Source: Micromonospora craniellae (lineage in GTDB: Bacteria; Actinomycetota; Actinomycetes; Mycobacteriales; Micromonosporaceae). From it: a stretch of 64,000 nt of DNA. Shown here piece after piece: positions 7,845 to 16,643 of this stretch. The stretch spans positions 6,634,001 to 6,698,000 of the forward strand of contig NZ_CP061725.1 in NCBI RefSeq assembly GCF_014764405.1, written 5' to 3'. Each line of letters starts with the position of its first letter. Positions within the stretch are counted from its first letter, which is position 1. Made by a program: the position numbers and the translations under genes. A model generated the notes under the pieces. That model was not told the origin of the DNA and searched no databases. It was given only the letters and a program-made list of their open reading frames with translations.

Positions 7845-9892
7845 GCCGACTCCTCCAGGGTGACCAGCAGGTAGCGGTGGTCGTCGACGGTGACGCGCTG
7901 GCCACTGGGCACGACCGTGGTGGAAGTGCCCTCGTCGACCAGCGCCGGGCCGGTGAACGTGTCGCCCGGCTCCAGCGCGGCCCGGTCGTACACCGCGAAC
8001 GGGACCACCGCGCGCGAGCCGAAGTCGTACGCGTCGCGGTGGGTGAGCAGGGCTCGGGCCGGGTCGCCGTCGCCGCGCGGGTGGGTGCCCAGCTCCGGGC
8101 GGGTGGTCCGGCCGATGCCGCGTACCCGCAGGTTGAGCAGTTGCAGCGGGTTGTCCATGATGTGGCCGTAGCGGGCTCGGTGCACCTCGTCGAAGGCGGC
8201 ACGGACCGCGTCGCGGTCCAGCGTCGACCCGACGGTCACCATCAGGCTGTGCTCCTGGCCCAGGTAGCGCACCTCGAACTGGCGCTCCAGCACGGCCTGG
8301 TCGGCCGGTACGCCCTGGGCCACCAGCGAGGCGACCGCCTCCGCCTCGACGCCCTTGAACAGCGCCTCCAGCTCGTCGAGGCCCACCTCGTCGAGGCCGG
8401 CCATCACGGTACGGCTGAAGTCGTTCACGATGTCCGCCGACAGCATGCCCCAGGCGGAGAAGCCGGACGGCGCGAACGGCACGACGACCTCGCCGATGCC
8501 CATCTCGCGGGCCAGCAGCGGAGCCAACAGCGGCCCGGCCCCGCCGAACGCCAGCAGCGAGAAGTGCCGGGGGTCGTGCCCGCGTTCCACCGTGATCTGG
8601 CGTACCGCGCCGACCGTGCGGGCCAGCAGCACGTCGAAAACTCCGGCGGCGGCGGCCGTCGCGTCCAGCCCGAGCGGCCCGGCCAGTTGCTCGTCGATCG
8701 CCGCCCGTGCCGCCGTGTCGTGCAGGCCCATGGTGCCGGCGAGGAACCGGTCCGGGTCCATGTAGCCGAGCACCACCGCCGCGTCGGTGACGGTCGGGCG
8801 GGTGCCGCCCCGGCCGTAACAGACCGGTCCCGGGTCGGCCCCGGCGCTCTGCGGCCCCACCTTGAGCAGCCCCCGGTCCAGCCAGGCGATCGAGCCGCCA
8901 CCGGCCCCGATGGTCCGGATGTCGTACGTCGGGATCAGCAGCGGGAAGTGCTCCAACTGCGCCTCGTACGCGGCGACCGCGGTGCCGTTCTCGATCACGC
9001 AGGCGTCCAGCGAGGTGCCGCCGATGTCGAACGTGAGCAGCCGCTCCCGGCCCAGCTCCGAGGCGAGGTACGCGGCGCCGACGATGCCGCCGGCCGGGCC
9101 GGACAGGACGGTGTGCGTCGGTGACGTCTTCGCCACCGCGCTGGTCATCGAGCCACCGCCGGAGCGCATGATGAGGAACTGTCCGGCGAAGCCTCGCTCG
9201 GCCAGACCGGACTCCAACTCGTCGACGTATCGCTCGAAGATCGGCCGGATGTACGCCTCCAGCACGGTGGTGCTGGTCCGCTCGTACTCGCGGTACTCGC
9301 GCACGATGTCGGTGGAGAGCGAGAGGCTGACGTCGGGGAACTCCTCGCGGATCAGCCGGGCCGCCTCGCGTTCGTGGGTGGGGTCCAGGAACGAGTGCAG
9401 AAAGCAGATGGCGATCGAGGTCACCTGGTGGTCCACCACCAGCGTACGGGCGGCGGTGCGCACGCTGTCCGGGTCCAGTTCCTCCACCACCCGGCCCCGG
9501 TGGTCGAGGCGACCGCGTACCCCGGCGGTGAAGCGGCGCTGCACCAGGCTCGGCGGGCGCTGGTACTGGAAGTCGTACATGTGGTCCGATGGCACGTTGC
9601 CCCGGCCGATCAGGAAGATGTCGCGGAAGCCCTCGTTGGTGATGATCCCGGTCCGGCCGCCGCGCCGCTCCAGCACCGCGTTGAGTCCCAGCGTGGTGCC
9701 GTGCGTGAACAGCTCCACCTCGGACAGGTCGGTGCCGAGCGCGGCGATGGCGGCGAGCACCCCGTCGGCGGGACGGGCCGGGGTGGTCGACGCCTTGCGG
9801 AAGCGCACCCGGTTGGTGCGGGTGTCGAGTTCCATCGCGTCGACGAAGGTGCCGCCGATGTCGACGGCCAGCCGGATGGGGCGACGGGTCAT
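7841..9892 (-). CDS. hyuA: hydantoinase A/oxoprolinase family protein
   Basis: A 683-residue HyuA subunit, the ATP-binding partner of HyuB, with an actin/ASKHA-type fold. The phosphate-1 motif RLAVDIGGTFVD is at residues ~8-18, the HGTTLGLNAVLERRG adenosine-side motif near 65-80, the second phosphate motif LLTFDIGGTSLDACV near 290 and GPAGGIVGAAYLASE near 270. The C-terminal half has ERGHDPRHFSLLAFGGAGP (~445) and PFAPSGFSAWGMLSAD. ATG 9892 is chosen because it overlaps the ABC ATPase stop by 4 nt. HyuA and HyuB together normally couple ATP hydrolysis to opening a five-membered cyclic amide or to carboxylating a ketone. The substrate here is unknown. Confidence 0.9.
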   Translation of the reverse strand: MTRRPIRLAVDIGGTFVDAMELDTRTNRVRFRKASTTPARPADGVLAAIAALGTDLSEVELFTHGTTLGLNAVLERRGGRTGIITNEGFRDIFLIGRGNVPSDHMYDFQYQRPPSLVQRRFTAGVRGRLDHRGRVVEELDPDSVRTAARTLVVDHQVTSIAICFLHSFLDPTHEREAARLIREEFPDVSLSLSTDIVREYREYERTSTTVLEAYIRPIFERYVDELESGLAERGFAGQFLIMRSGGGSMTSAVAKTSPTHTVLSGPAGGIVGAAYLASELGRERLLTFDIGGTSLDACVIENGTAVAAYEAQLEHFPLLIPTYDIRTIGAGGGSIAWLDRGLLKVGPQSAGADPGPVCYGRGGTRPTVTDAAVVLGYMDPDRFLAGTMGLHDTAARAAIDEQLAGPLGLDATAAAAGVFDVLLARTVGAVRQITVERGHDPRHFSLLAFGGAGPLLAPLLAREMGIGEVVVPFAPSGFSAWGMLSADIVNDFSRTVMAGLDEVGLDELEALFKGVEAEAVASLVAQGVPADQAVLERQFEVRYLGQEHSLMVTVGSTLDRDAVRAAFDEVHRARYGHIMDNPLQLLNLRVRGIGRTTRPELGTHPRGDGDPARALLTHRDAYDFGSRAVVPFAVYDRAALEPGDTFTGPALVDEGTSTTVVPSGQRVTVDDHRYLLVTLEESA

Positions 9893-11928
9893 GGCGTGTC
9901 GGCCTGCTTTCCGATCAGGGCGGGAAGTTCCGGGACCCGCCAGCAGGCGGCCCGGCTCGCGCCGTACGACTGAAGGTCCTGCGGCTCGGAGCGACAGGTG
10001 TCGGTGGCGAAGGGGCACCGGGCGGCGAGCGCGCAGCCGGTGGCCGCGTCGGTCTCCTCCAGGTCCTTGACCAGCTCCACCCCCGCGACGGACGCGGGCG
10101 GCGTGCCGAGGCGCGGTGCGCTGGCCAGCAGTGCCCGGGTGTAGGGGTGGCGGGGGGTGTCGAACACGACGTCGACGGGCCCCTCCTCGACCACGCGACC
10201 GAGGTAGAGCACCGCCACCCGGTCGGCGAAGCCCCGGACGGTGGCCAGGTCGTGCGAGATGAAGACCGAGGCGCGGTCGTTGTCGGCGGTGACGTCGGCG
10301 ATCACGTCGAGGATCTGGGCCTGCACGGTGACGTCGAGGGCGGAGGTGGGCTCGTCGAAGACGATCAGGTCGGGCTCGCCGACCAGCGCGCGGGCGATGC
10401 CGATGCGCTGGGCCTGACCGCCGGAGAGCTCGTGCGGGTAGCGGCGCAGGATCGACCGGTCGAGTTCCATCCGGTCCAGCACCGCGGCGACCCGGGCGTC
10501 GCGCTGGGCGGCGGGCAGGCCGGCGGCCCGTAGCGGCTCGGCGATGGAGTCGCCGACGGTACGCCGGGGGCTGAGCGACCCGATCGGGTCCTGGAAGACG
10601 AGTTGGGCGCGGGTACGCAGGCGGCGTAGCACCCGGCCCCGGGGTGCGCGGCGGCCCGGTTGGCGTACCAGGTGTTGCCCGGCGACGGCGACGGTGCCGG
10701 CGGAGGGCGGGACCAGACCCATGATGAGTTTGGCGAGGGTGCTCTTGCCGCAGCCGCTCTCCCCGACCACGCCGAGGGTCTCGCCGGGTCCCAGGCGCAG
10801 GCTCACCCCGCGCAGCGCGTGGTGGCCGCCGGAGCCGAAGCGGCTGCGGTAGACGACGTGCGCGTCCTCGATCTCCAGCACGGCGGACCCGGACTCCGTC
10901 GCGTCGGGTGCGACAGTGGGCGTGGGTGCCGCCTCGTCGGTGGTGATCGCACCGGTCTGCGGGTGGTAGCAGGCCAGCGACCAGTCGGCGGCGGGTGTGT
11001 CCATCCCGCTGGCGGGCGTGTCCATCGGGGTGGTGAGCGGTCGGCTGGTGGTGCAGGTGTCGTCGGCGTGCGGGCAGCGGGCCGCGAACGGGCACTGGTG
11101 CGGGGCCTCGCGCAGCAGCGGCATGGCGCCGGGGGTGGCCACCACCGGTCGGCCGCCGACGTCGGGCACCGAGCGCAGCAGTGCCCGCGTGTAGGGGTGC
11201 GCCGGTTCCCGGAAGACCCGGTCGGCCGGTCCGCTCTCGACCACGGTGCCGGCGTAGAGCACCACCACCCGGTCGCAGACCTCGGCGATCGACGCGAGAT
11301 CGTGCGAGATCAGCAGCACGCTGCGGCCGTCCACATCGGCGGCGTGCCGGAACTGGCGCAGGATCTCCCGGGTGAGCGTCACGTCCAGGCCGGTGGTCGG
11401 CTCGTCGGCGATCAACAGGCCGGGGGCGCAGCCGCTGGCCAGCGAGATCATCACCCGCTGGGCCATGCCCCCGGACAGCTCGTGCGGGTACGCGTCGAGG
11501 CGGCGTTGCGGGTTGCGGATGCCGACCGCCTCGAACAGCTCCCGCGCGGCCTCGCGGGCCCGTTCGGCGGACATGTCCTGGTGGGTGACGAGCCGGTCGG
11601 TGAGCTGGCGTCCGACGGTGCGGGTGGGGCTGAGCGCTCCGCGCGGGTTCTGGAAACAGATCGCCGCTCCCCGTCCCCGGTGCGCGGCGAGGGCCGCCTC
11701 GTCCATCCGCAGGACGTCCGCGTCGTCGAAGCGAACCCGCCCGCTGGCGTGCGCGCCGGTGGGCAGCAGGCCGACCACCGCGCGGGCCACCATGCTCTTG
11801 CCGCCGCCGCTCTCGCCGACCAGGCCGACCACCTCGCCGGGCCGGACGGTGAGGCTGACGTCGCTGAGGGCCGCGACCTGCCGGCCGGCTCGGTGGATGA
11901 CCACGGAGAGGTTCTCGATGGAGAGCAT
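9889..11928 (-). CDS. fused oligopeptide/dipeptide ABC transporter ATPase (DppD-DppF type)
   Basis: A 679-residue double ATPase joining two peptide-importer ATP-binding domains. Domain 1 has Walker A GESGGGKS (residues 38-45), signature LSGGMAQRV and Walker B GLLIADEPTTGLD. Domain 2 has GESGCGKST (~400), LSGGQAQRI and LIVFDEPTSALD. Each domain ends in the Cys-rich tail typical of Opp/Dpp ATPases (CPFAARCPHADDTC and a CALAARCPFATDTC block), often linked to an Fe-S cluster. The ATG at 11928 follows the DppC stop by only a few bases. It should energise the DppB/DppC pair encoded just upstream. Confidence 0.92.
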   Translation of the reverse strand: MLSIENLSVVIHRAGRQVAALSDVSLTVRPGEVVGLVGESGGGKSMVARAVVGLLPTGAHASGRVRFDDADVLRMDEAALAAHRGRGAAICFQNPRGALSPTRTVGRQLTDRLVTHQDMSAERAREAARELFEAVGIRNPQRRLDAYPHELSGGMAQRVMISLASGCAPGLLIADEPTTGLDVTLTREILRQFRHAADVDGRSVLLISHDLASIAEVCDRVVVLYAGTVVESGPADRVFREPAHPYTRALLRSVPDVGGRPVVATPGAMPLLREAPHQCPFAARCPHADDTCTTSRPLTTPMDTPASGMDTPAADWSLACYHPQTGAITTDEAAPTPTVAPDATESGSAVLEIEDAHVVYRSRFGSGGHHALRGVSLRLGPGETLGVVGESGCGKSTLAKLIMGLVPPSAGTVAVAGQHLVRQPGRRAPRGRVLRRLRTRAQLVFQDPIGSLSPRRTVGDSIAEPLRAAGLPAAQRDARVAAVLDRMELDRSILRRYPHELSGGQAQRIGIARALVGEPDLIVFDEPTSALDVTVQAQILDVIADVTADNDRASVFISHDLATVRGFADRVAVLYLGRVVEEGPVDVVFDTPRHPYTRALLASAPRLGTPPASVAGVELVKDLEETDAATGCALAARCPFATDTCRSEPQDLQSYGASRAACWRVPELPALIGKQADTP

Positions 11929-11930
11929 GG

Positions 11931-12815
11931 TTACCGTCGCTTCGCGTTCGCGCGTTCCTGCAGGCCCTCGCCGAGCAGGCTGAACCCCAGCACGGAGACG
12001 AACAGGGCCAGGCCGGGCGGCACGCTGGTCCACCACCGGCCACCGACCACGTCCGGGGCACCGAGGCTGATCATGGCGCCCCACTCGGCCTCCGGGATGC
12101 TGACGCCCAGCCCGAGGAAGGAGAGCCCGGCCAGGGTGAGCATCGCCCAGCCACAGTTCAGCGGCGCGATCGTCCGGACCGGGGTGAGGCTGTTGGGCAG
12201 CAGGTGCCGCCAGAGGATGCCGGTCGTCGAGGCGCCCGAGGTCACCGCGGCGTCGACGAACGGCAACTCCCGCTGGGTGCGCACCTCGGCGCGGACCAGT
12301 CGGGCGTACGCGGGGGCGTTCACCGCCGCGATGGTGATAATGAGGTTGACCGTGCCGTTGCCGAGCAGGGCCGCCACCGCCAGGGCGAGGATGAAGGTGG
12401 GGAACGCCTGGAAGATGTCGACGACCCGCATGAGCACGTCGTCGATCCAGCCGCCCCGGTAGCCGGCCACCAGGCCGAGCAGCGTGCCGACCACCACGGC
12501 CAGGGCCACCGCGGCGACCGCGATGCCCAGGTCCAGCCGGGCCGCGTGCAGCACCCGGCTCCAGACGTCCATGCCGTTGGTGTCGGTGCCGAGCAGGTGC
12601 GCGCCGGCCGGGGCGGCCAGGGTGGCGTTCGGGTCGACCTCGGTCGCGCCCCAGGAGGAGAGCAGCGGCGCGGCCAGGGCGGCCAGTGCGACCACGGCCA
12701 GGAGGGTCGCGCCGGTGATGATCAGGATGCGGGAGAAGCGGTCGTCCCGGCTGCCAGTGACGATCACCGCGTCGGCGCCGGCGTCCCCGGGGCCGACACC
12801 GCGCAGGTCTGCCAT
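11931..12815 (-). CDS. ABC transporter permease (DppC/OppC type)
   Basis: A 294-residue inner-membrane permease. It has one N-terminal membrane helix (ILIITGATLLAVVALAALA), the periplasmic motif HLLGTDTNGMDVWSR and five further helices. The EAA cytoplasmic-loop motif VDAAVTSGASTTGILWRHLLPN lies near residue 195. The C-terminus LLGEGLQERANAKRR is typical of DppC. Its ATG shares one base with the upstream DppB stop (TGATG), so the two permeases are translated as a coupled pair. Confidence 0.92.
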   Translation of the reverse strand: MADLRGVGPGDAGADAVIVTGSRDDRFSRILIITGATLLAVVALAALAAPLLSSWGATEVDPNATLAAPAGAHLLGTDTNGMDVWSRVLHAARLDLGIAVAAVALAVVVGTLLGLVAGYRGGWIDDVLMRVVDIFQAFPTFILALAVAALLGNGTVNLIITIAAVNAPAYARLVRAEVRTQRELPFVDAAVTSGASTTGILWRHLLPNSLTPVRTIAPLNCGWAMLTLAGLSFLGLGVSIPEAEWGAMISLGAPDVVGGRWWTSVPPGLALFVSVLGFSLLGEGLQERANAKRR

Positions 12816-13825
12816 CAGATCCTCACTCTCGGGTCGAGGATCGCGTGGACCACGTCGGCGATGAGGAACACCAGCACGTAGCAGAGCGCGATCACCACAA
12901 CGGAGGCCTGCACCACCGGGTAGTCCCGGTACAGCAGGCCGCGCAGCGCCCACTGGCCGAAGCCCTGCCAGGAGAAGACGTACTCGACCAGCACGGTCGA
13001 GCCGATGGCGGTGCCGAAGACCAACGCGGCCAGGGCCGGCAGCCGCAGCAGCGTGGAGCGCAGCAGGTAGCCGTAGAGCAGGGTCCGCTGCGGCAGCCCG
13101 TGCGCCGCCGCCGCGGTGTACGCCTCGGAGTTGAGCACCTCCAACGCCGACGCCCGGACGCTGCGGAGCAGCGGTGCCATCACGCCGACGACCAGGGTGA
13201 GCACCGGCAGTGCCAGGTACGCGGCGGCGCTGGCCAGCGCCGGTCCGTTCCCGGTCAGCGCGGCGTCGACGAGGCCGGCGCCGGTCAACGGGGTCAGGTT
13301 CGTGTCCGGGTCGACCCGGCCGCTGGGCGCCGGGAACCAGCCCAGCATGCTGTAGCCGACCAGCACGAGCACCAGGCCCAGCCAGAACTCCGGGATGGAG
13401 TTGCCGACCAGGGCGAACAGCCGTACGCCGTGGTCGCCGACGCTGTTGGCACGCCGGGCCGACCAGACGCCCAGCAGGGTGGCCACCACCAGCGCGATGG
13501 AGACCGCGATGACCACCAGTTCCAGGGTGGGTCCGATCCGCAGCGCCATTTCCGCGCCGACCGAACCGCCGCTCTGGATGGAGGTGCCGAAGTCGCCGGT
13601 GACCAGCCCGCCGAGGTAGTCGAGGAACTGCCGCCACAGCGGCTGGTCCAACCCGAACCGGGCGCGGGCCGCCTCGGCGTCCGCCTCGCTGGCGTTCTGG
13701 CCGAGGATGCTCCGGACCGGGTCGCCGGGCAGCACCCGGACGATGAGGAAGGTCAGGACGACCACCCCGAGCAACACCGGGATGAGCTGGAGCAGCCGCC
13801 TGACAACGAAACGAAGGATTCGCAT
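12815..13825 (-). CDS. ABC transporter permease (DppB/OppB type)
   Basis: A 336-residue inner-membrane permease starting MRILRFVVRRLLQLIPVLLG, the standard DppB N-terminus with its first membrane helix. It has the LPGDPVRSILG motif, the periplasmic RFGLDQPLWRQFLDYLGG segment and the EAA loop EAYTAAAAHGLPQRTLLYGYLL near residue 235. The last helix ends at HAILDPRVRI. It begins 18 nt after the binding-protein stop. It partners DppC and the fused ATPase to import what is probably a small peptide-like or cyclic amide compound. Confidence 0.92.
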   Translation of the reverse strand: MRILRFVVRRLLQLIPVLLGVVVLTFLIVRVLPGDPVRSILGQNASEADAEAARARFGLDQPLWRQFLDYLGGLVTGDFGTSIQSGGSVGAEMALRIGPTLELVVIAVSIALVVATLLGVWSARRANSVGDHGVRLFALVGNSIPEFWLGLVLVLVGYSMLGWFPAPSGRVDPDTNLTPLTGAGLVDAALTGNGPALASAAAYLALPVLTLVVGVMAPLLRSVRASALEVLNSEAYTAAAAHGLPQRTLLYGYLLRSTLLRLPALAALVFGTAIGSTVLVEYVFSWQGFGQWALRGLLYRDYPVVQASVVVIALCYVLVFLIADVVHAILDPRVRI

Positions 13826-13843
13826 GAAGGGAGCCGGCCGCGC

Positions 13844-15499
13844 CTAGGCCGACCTGCTGAGGTAGCGCAACCGGGCGAGGCCGTCCATCGGCTGCACCCA
13901 GCCGGCCACCGCCTCGCGTACCGGGAGGTTGAAGTTGGGCTGGCAGATGACCACCCACGGCACGTCTGCGGCGAGGATCTGCTGGACCCGCTGCCAGAGC
14001 GCGTTGCGGGCCGACTCGTCGACGGTGGTGTGCGACTGCTCGTAGATCTGCTCGATCTCCGCGTTGGTGTAGTTCGAGTAGTTGAGGTTCGCGCCCTCGA
14101 CGAAGCTCGTGGCCAGCATGTACTCGACGTCGTTGACCCAGAGCTGGCCGGAGGTGAGCTGGAGCGGGATGTTCTTGCGGGTCCGCCGCTCGCCCAGGGT
14201 GGCCGGGTCCAGCGGGGTCAGCTTGAGGTTGATGCCGGCCTTCGCCGCCTCGCTCTGCACCTGCACCGCGATGCGCTGCTGCTCCTCGTTGTCGGCCTCG
14301 AAGACCAGTTCCGACTCGACCGAGGCGCGACCGGCGGCGGTCAGCGCGGCGCGGGCCCGGTCCACGTCGTGCGTGAACGGGTAGCCGCTCTCGTCGTACC
14401 CGGGCATGTCCAGCGGCACCGGGCTCTTGGCGGCCCGGGCGTCACCGCCGTACACGTTGTTGATGATCTGCTCGTACGGCACCGCGTAGGCCAGGGCCTT
14501 GCGGACGTCGACGTTGTCGAACGGCGCCGAGGTGACCGACATCTGGATCGCGACCTGGCGGTTGCTGGCCGCCGAGATCACCTTGACCCCGTCGGTGCTG
14601 CGCAGGTCCTCGATGTCGCGCTGGCTGACGCCGAGAGCGATGTCGATGTCACCGGCCTGGAGTTGCAGCCGCTGGTTCGAGGCGGCGGGCACCACGGAGA
14701 TCCGGATCGTCGGCGTCCTGGGCGCGTCCGGTCCCGGGTAGCCGGTGTTCGCCGTCAGCTCGATCTCCTGCCCCTGGGTGGCCCTGGCGACGTTGTAGTA
14801 GCCGCCGGTGGGGGCGTTCTTGGCGAACCACTCCTTGGCCCACGGGTCGTCGGCGGTGGCGTGCTTCTTGGCCTCCACCGAGTCGAAGACGTACAGCGAG
14901 ATCGCCTGGATCTGCCGGGTCAGCGCGCTCGGGAACGCCTGGTGGAACTCGACGGTGTGGTCGTCGACGACCTTGACCTGGTCGGGCTCGGTCAGGCCGA
15001 TGGTGCGGTAGATGCCGGCCACGTTCGCCTGGGCGGCGAAGGCGCGGTCCTTGGACCACTTCACGTCGGCCGCCGTCATCTCGTTGCCGCTGGCGAACGT
15101 GACGCCCCGGCGCAGCTTCAACGTCCACACCTTCTGCTCGGCGTCCGGTTCGAAGGACTCGGCGAAGGTCGGGGTGATGTTCTGGGTGTCGAGGATCTGG
15201 CTGTCACCTGCGGTGGTGACGCCGTAGTCGATCATGTAAGGGAAGACGTTCTTGAACATCATCAGCGCGGTCAGGTCGAAGCCGACGAAGTCCTGATCCC
15301 AGCTCGACAGGTAGCTCGACACCGCGATCCGCAGCGTGCTGGCGGTCGGGCCGCCCGACGTCGAGTCGTCCGAGTCCGAGCCGCTGTTCGCGGCGCAGGC
15401 GCCCGTGGCGAGCAGGAGCGCGAAACTGCCGCCCAGCTGCAGCACCCCGCGGCGGGAGATGGCGGGCGAGGAGGGGCCCACACCAGGTGAACGTGCCAT
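13844..15499 (-). CDS. extracellular solute-binding protein, family 5 (lipoprotein)
   Basis: A 551-residue peptide/nickel-type binding protein and first gene of the operon. A twin-arginine signal (SRR at 15-17 followed by a hydrophobic stretch) ends in the lipobox ATGAC, giving lipidation at Cys35, followed by a Ser/Asp-rich linker. The mature part has family-5 motifs: VWTLKLRRGVTFASGNEMTA near residue 130, DVRKALAYAVPYEQIIN near 330 and NYTNAEIEQIYEQSHTT near 470. A strong TAGGAGGA ribosome site sits 7-8 nt before the ATG. The upstream region carries an inverted repeat that may be its operator. Confidence 0.93.
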   Translation of the reverse strand: MARSPGVGPSSPAISRRGVLQLGGSFALLLATGACAANSGSDSDDSTSGGPTASTLRIAVSSYLSSWDQDFVGFDLTALMMFKNVFPYMIDYGVTTAGDSQILDTQNITPTFAESFEPDAEQKVWTLKLRRGVTFASGNEMTAADVKWSKDRAFAAQANVAGIYRTIGLTEPDQVKVVDDHTVEFHQAFPSALTRQIQAISLYVFDSVEAKKHATADDPWAKEWFAKNAPTGGYYNVARATQGQEIELTANTGYPGPDAPRTPTIRISVVPAASNQRLQLQAGDIDIALGVSQRDIEDLRSTDGVKVISAASNRQVAIQMSVTSAPFDNVDVRKALAYAVPYEQIINNVYGGDARAAKSPVPLDMPGYDESGYPFTHDVDRARAALTAAGRASVESELVFEADNEEQQRIAVQVQSEAAKAGINLKLTPLDPATLGERRTRKNIPLQLTSGQLWVNDVEYMLATSFVEGANLNYSNYTNAEIEQIYEQSHTTVDESARNALWQRVQQILAADVPWVVICQPNFNLPVREAVAGWVQPMDGLARLRYLSRSA

Positions 15500-15799
15500 G
15501 AAGTAGTCCTCCTAGAACTACGAGGCGGACGGGCCGCGCAGCGGACCCACTCGTGTTCTATCGGATTAGGCACAAGTGAACAAGACCCCAACGCTTGTTC
15601 ACAGCCGATCTCCCGAAATTGGCACCAATGCCCGGCCGAACGGCTGATGAAGTGCGGCTCAAGTGTTCACACAGGTTCACACAACTGATACGTATGCCTA
15701 TGCACAGTCGTCCCGTCGATGCGGGTACCCCCACGGCCGCACCCGCCCCTGGGGAGACCTGGGTGCGCGCCCGCGGTGGCATGCTGCCCGGCCACGACC
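15500..15799. other. intergenic regulatory region upstream of the peptide-importer operon
   Basis: About 300 nt with no convincing gene. It is less GC-rich than its surroundings up to ~15700 and contains repeated GTTCAC words: an inverted pair at 15576-15602 and direct copies at 15665-15670 and 15675-15680. It presumably holds the promoter of the 13-gene minus-strand operon. I could not assign -10/-35 boxes with confidence. Confidence 0.55.
15576..15602. promoter_or_regulatory. inverted repeat, candidate operator for the importer/hyu operon
   Basis: Perfect 9-bp arms GTGAACAAG (15576-15584) and CTTGTTCAC (15594-15602) are separated by 9 nt. The repeat lies about 77-103 nt upstream of the binding-protein ATG at 15499. 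Two more GTTCAC words follow at 15665 and 15675. The arrangement is typical of a dimeric transcription factor site. Which regulator binds is unknown; no dedicated regulator gene is adjacent apart from ArsR at 16.4 kb. Confidence 0.55.
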
Positions 15800-15952
15800 G
15801 ACCTGACCGACGCGCTCTGGCGTGCGCACCTCGACCGGCTCACCGAACGGGCAGCCAACCCGGACACCATGTGGAACTGGATGAGCGCACTGCGGGACGG
15901 GCTCGGCGGCAACTTCCAGGCCCGCACCCCCGACGTGCAGCAACGGCCTGTC
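15800..15952 (+). pseudogene. possible gene remnant
   Basis: For about 50 codons from 15800 the plus strand shows strong coding character (mostly G/C third positions) and a protein-like helical stretch beginning DLTDALWRAHLDRLTERA and including TMWNWMSALRDGLGGNFQ. There is no credible start, and the frame then runs into antisense of the VOC gene. I do not recognise the family. It may be the fossil of a gene deleted between the importer operon and the arsR-VOC pair, or chance. Confidence 0.25.
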
Positions 15953-15955
15953 CCG

Positions 15956-16345
15956 CTACTTCATCGCGGCGATCTGGATCAGGTTGCCGCAGGTGTCGTC
16001 GAGCACGGCGGTGACCACCGGACCCAGGTCGGTCGCCTCCTGAACGAACCGCACACCCAGCCCCTTGAGGCGTTCGACCTCGGCGTGGACGTCCTCGACG
16101 GCGAACTGCGTGAACGGGATACCGTCGTCGACCAGCGCCTCCTTGAAGGGCCGGGCCGCCGGGTGGCCGTCCGGCTCCAGCAGCAGTTCCACCCCGTCCG
16201 GGTCGGCGGCGGACACCACGGTGAGCCAGCGCGCCGCACCGGCCGGCACGTCGGTCTTCTTCACGAAGCCCAGCTTCTCGGTGTAGAAGGCGAGCGCCTT
16301 CGCCTGGTCGTCGACGTACACGCTGGTGATGTTGATGCGAAGCAC
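15956..16345 (-). CDS. VOC (glyoxalase/bleomycin-resistance) family protein
   Basis: A 129-residue vicinal-oxygen-chelate protein with two beta-alpha-beta-beta-beta modules. It starts MLRINITSVYVDDQAKALAF, with a central GVELLLEPDGHPAA strand near residue 52 and a C-terminal VVTAVLDDTCGNLIQIAAMK. Candidate metal ligands are few and weakly placed, so the reaction cannot be predicted; similar proteins are often annotated as glyoxalase-like. It lies 12 nt downstream of an ArsR-type regulator, a very common actinobacterial pairing, and is presumably cotranscribed with and controlled by it. Confidence 0.85.
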   Translation of the reverse strand: MLRINITSVYVDDQAKALAFYTEKLGFVKKTDVPAGAARWLTVVSAADPDGVELLLEPDGHPAARPFKEALVDDGIPFTQFAVEDVHAEVERLKGLGVRFVQEATDLGPVVTAVLDDTCGNLIQIAAMK

Positions 16346-16357
16346 GGTCGCTTCCTC

Positions 16358-16636
16358 TCAGTCGGTGGGCCACCGCTCGGCGATCGCGCGCAGCGGGCCG
16401 GTGTCGATGTGGTGAAACTTGTACCGGCCCTGTCGCCGGACGTGCACCAGCCCGGCCTGTTCGAGCACCGCGAGGTGTTGCGAGATGGCCTGACGCGACG
16501 ACGTCAGGCCGTGCTTCATGGTCAGCCGGCCGCAGATCTCGAACAGGGTCTGGCCGTCCCGGTCGACCAACTCGTCCAGGATGATGCGTCGCGTCGCGTC
16601 ACCGAGGGCCTTGAACAGATCCGGTTCCGCGTCCAC
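16358..16636 (-). CDS. ArsR-family winged-helix transcriptional regulator
   Basis: About 92 residues forming one winged helix: PDLFKALGDATRRIILDELV, then TLFEICGRLT, the recognition region SSRQAISQHLAVLEQAGLV and the wing RRQGRYKFHHI. It lacks the metal-binding cysteines of classical ArsR and belongs to the metal-independent SdpR-like branch that usually controls a neighbouring VOC or AHSA1 gene. I place the start at GTG 16636 because a -10 box (TATAAC, 16649-16644) ends 7 nt upstream, which predicts a leaderless transcript. In-frame GTG 16642 and TTG 16654 are alternatives, but both overlap or abut the promoter. Confidence 0.85.
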   Translation of the reverse strand: MDAEPDLFKALGDATRRIILDELVDRDGQTLFEICGRLTMKHGLTSSRQAISQHLAVLEQAGLVHVRRQGRYKFHHIDTGPLRAIAERWPTD

Positions 16637-16643
16637 CCGCACA

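Noticed and set aside
7841..12061. A 1406-codon minus-strand frame apparently fusing hyuA to upstream sequence
   Set aside because: Only the last 683 codons are HyuA. The first half is a frame-shifted shadow of the double ATPase gene, and ATG 9892 is coupled to that gene's stop.
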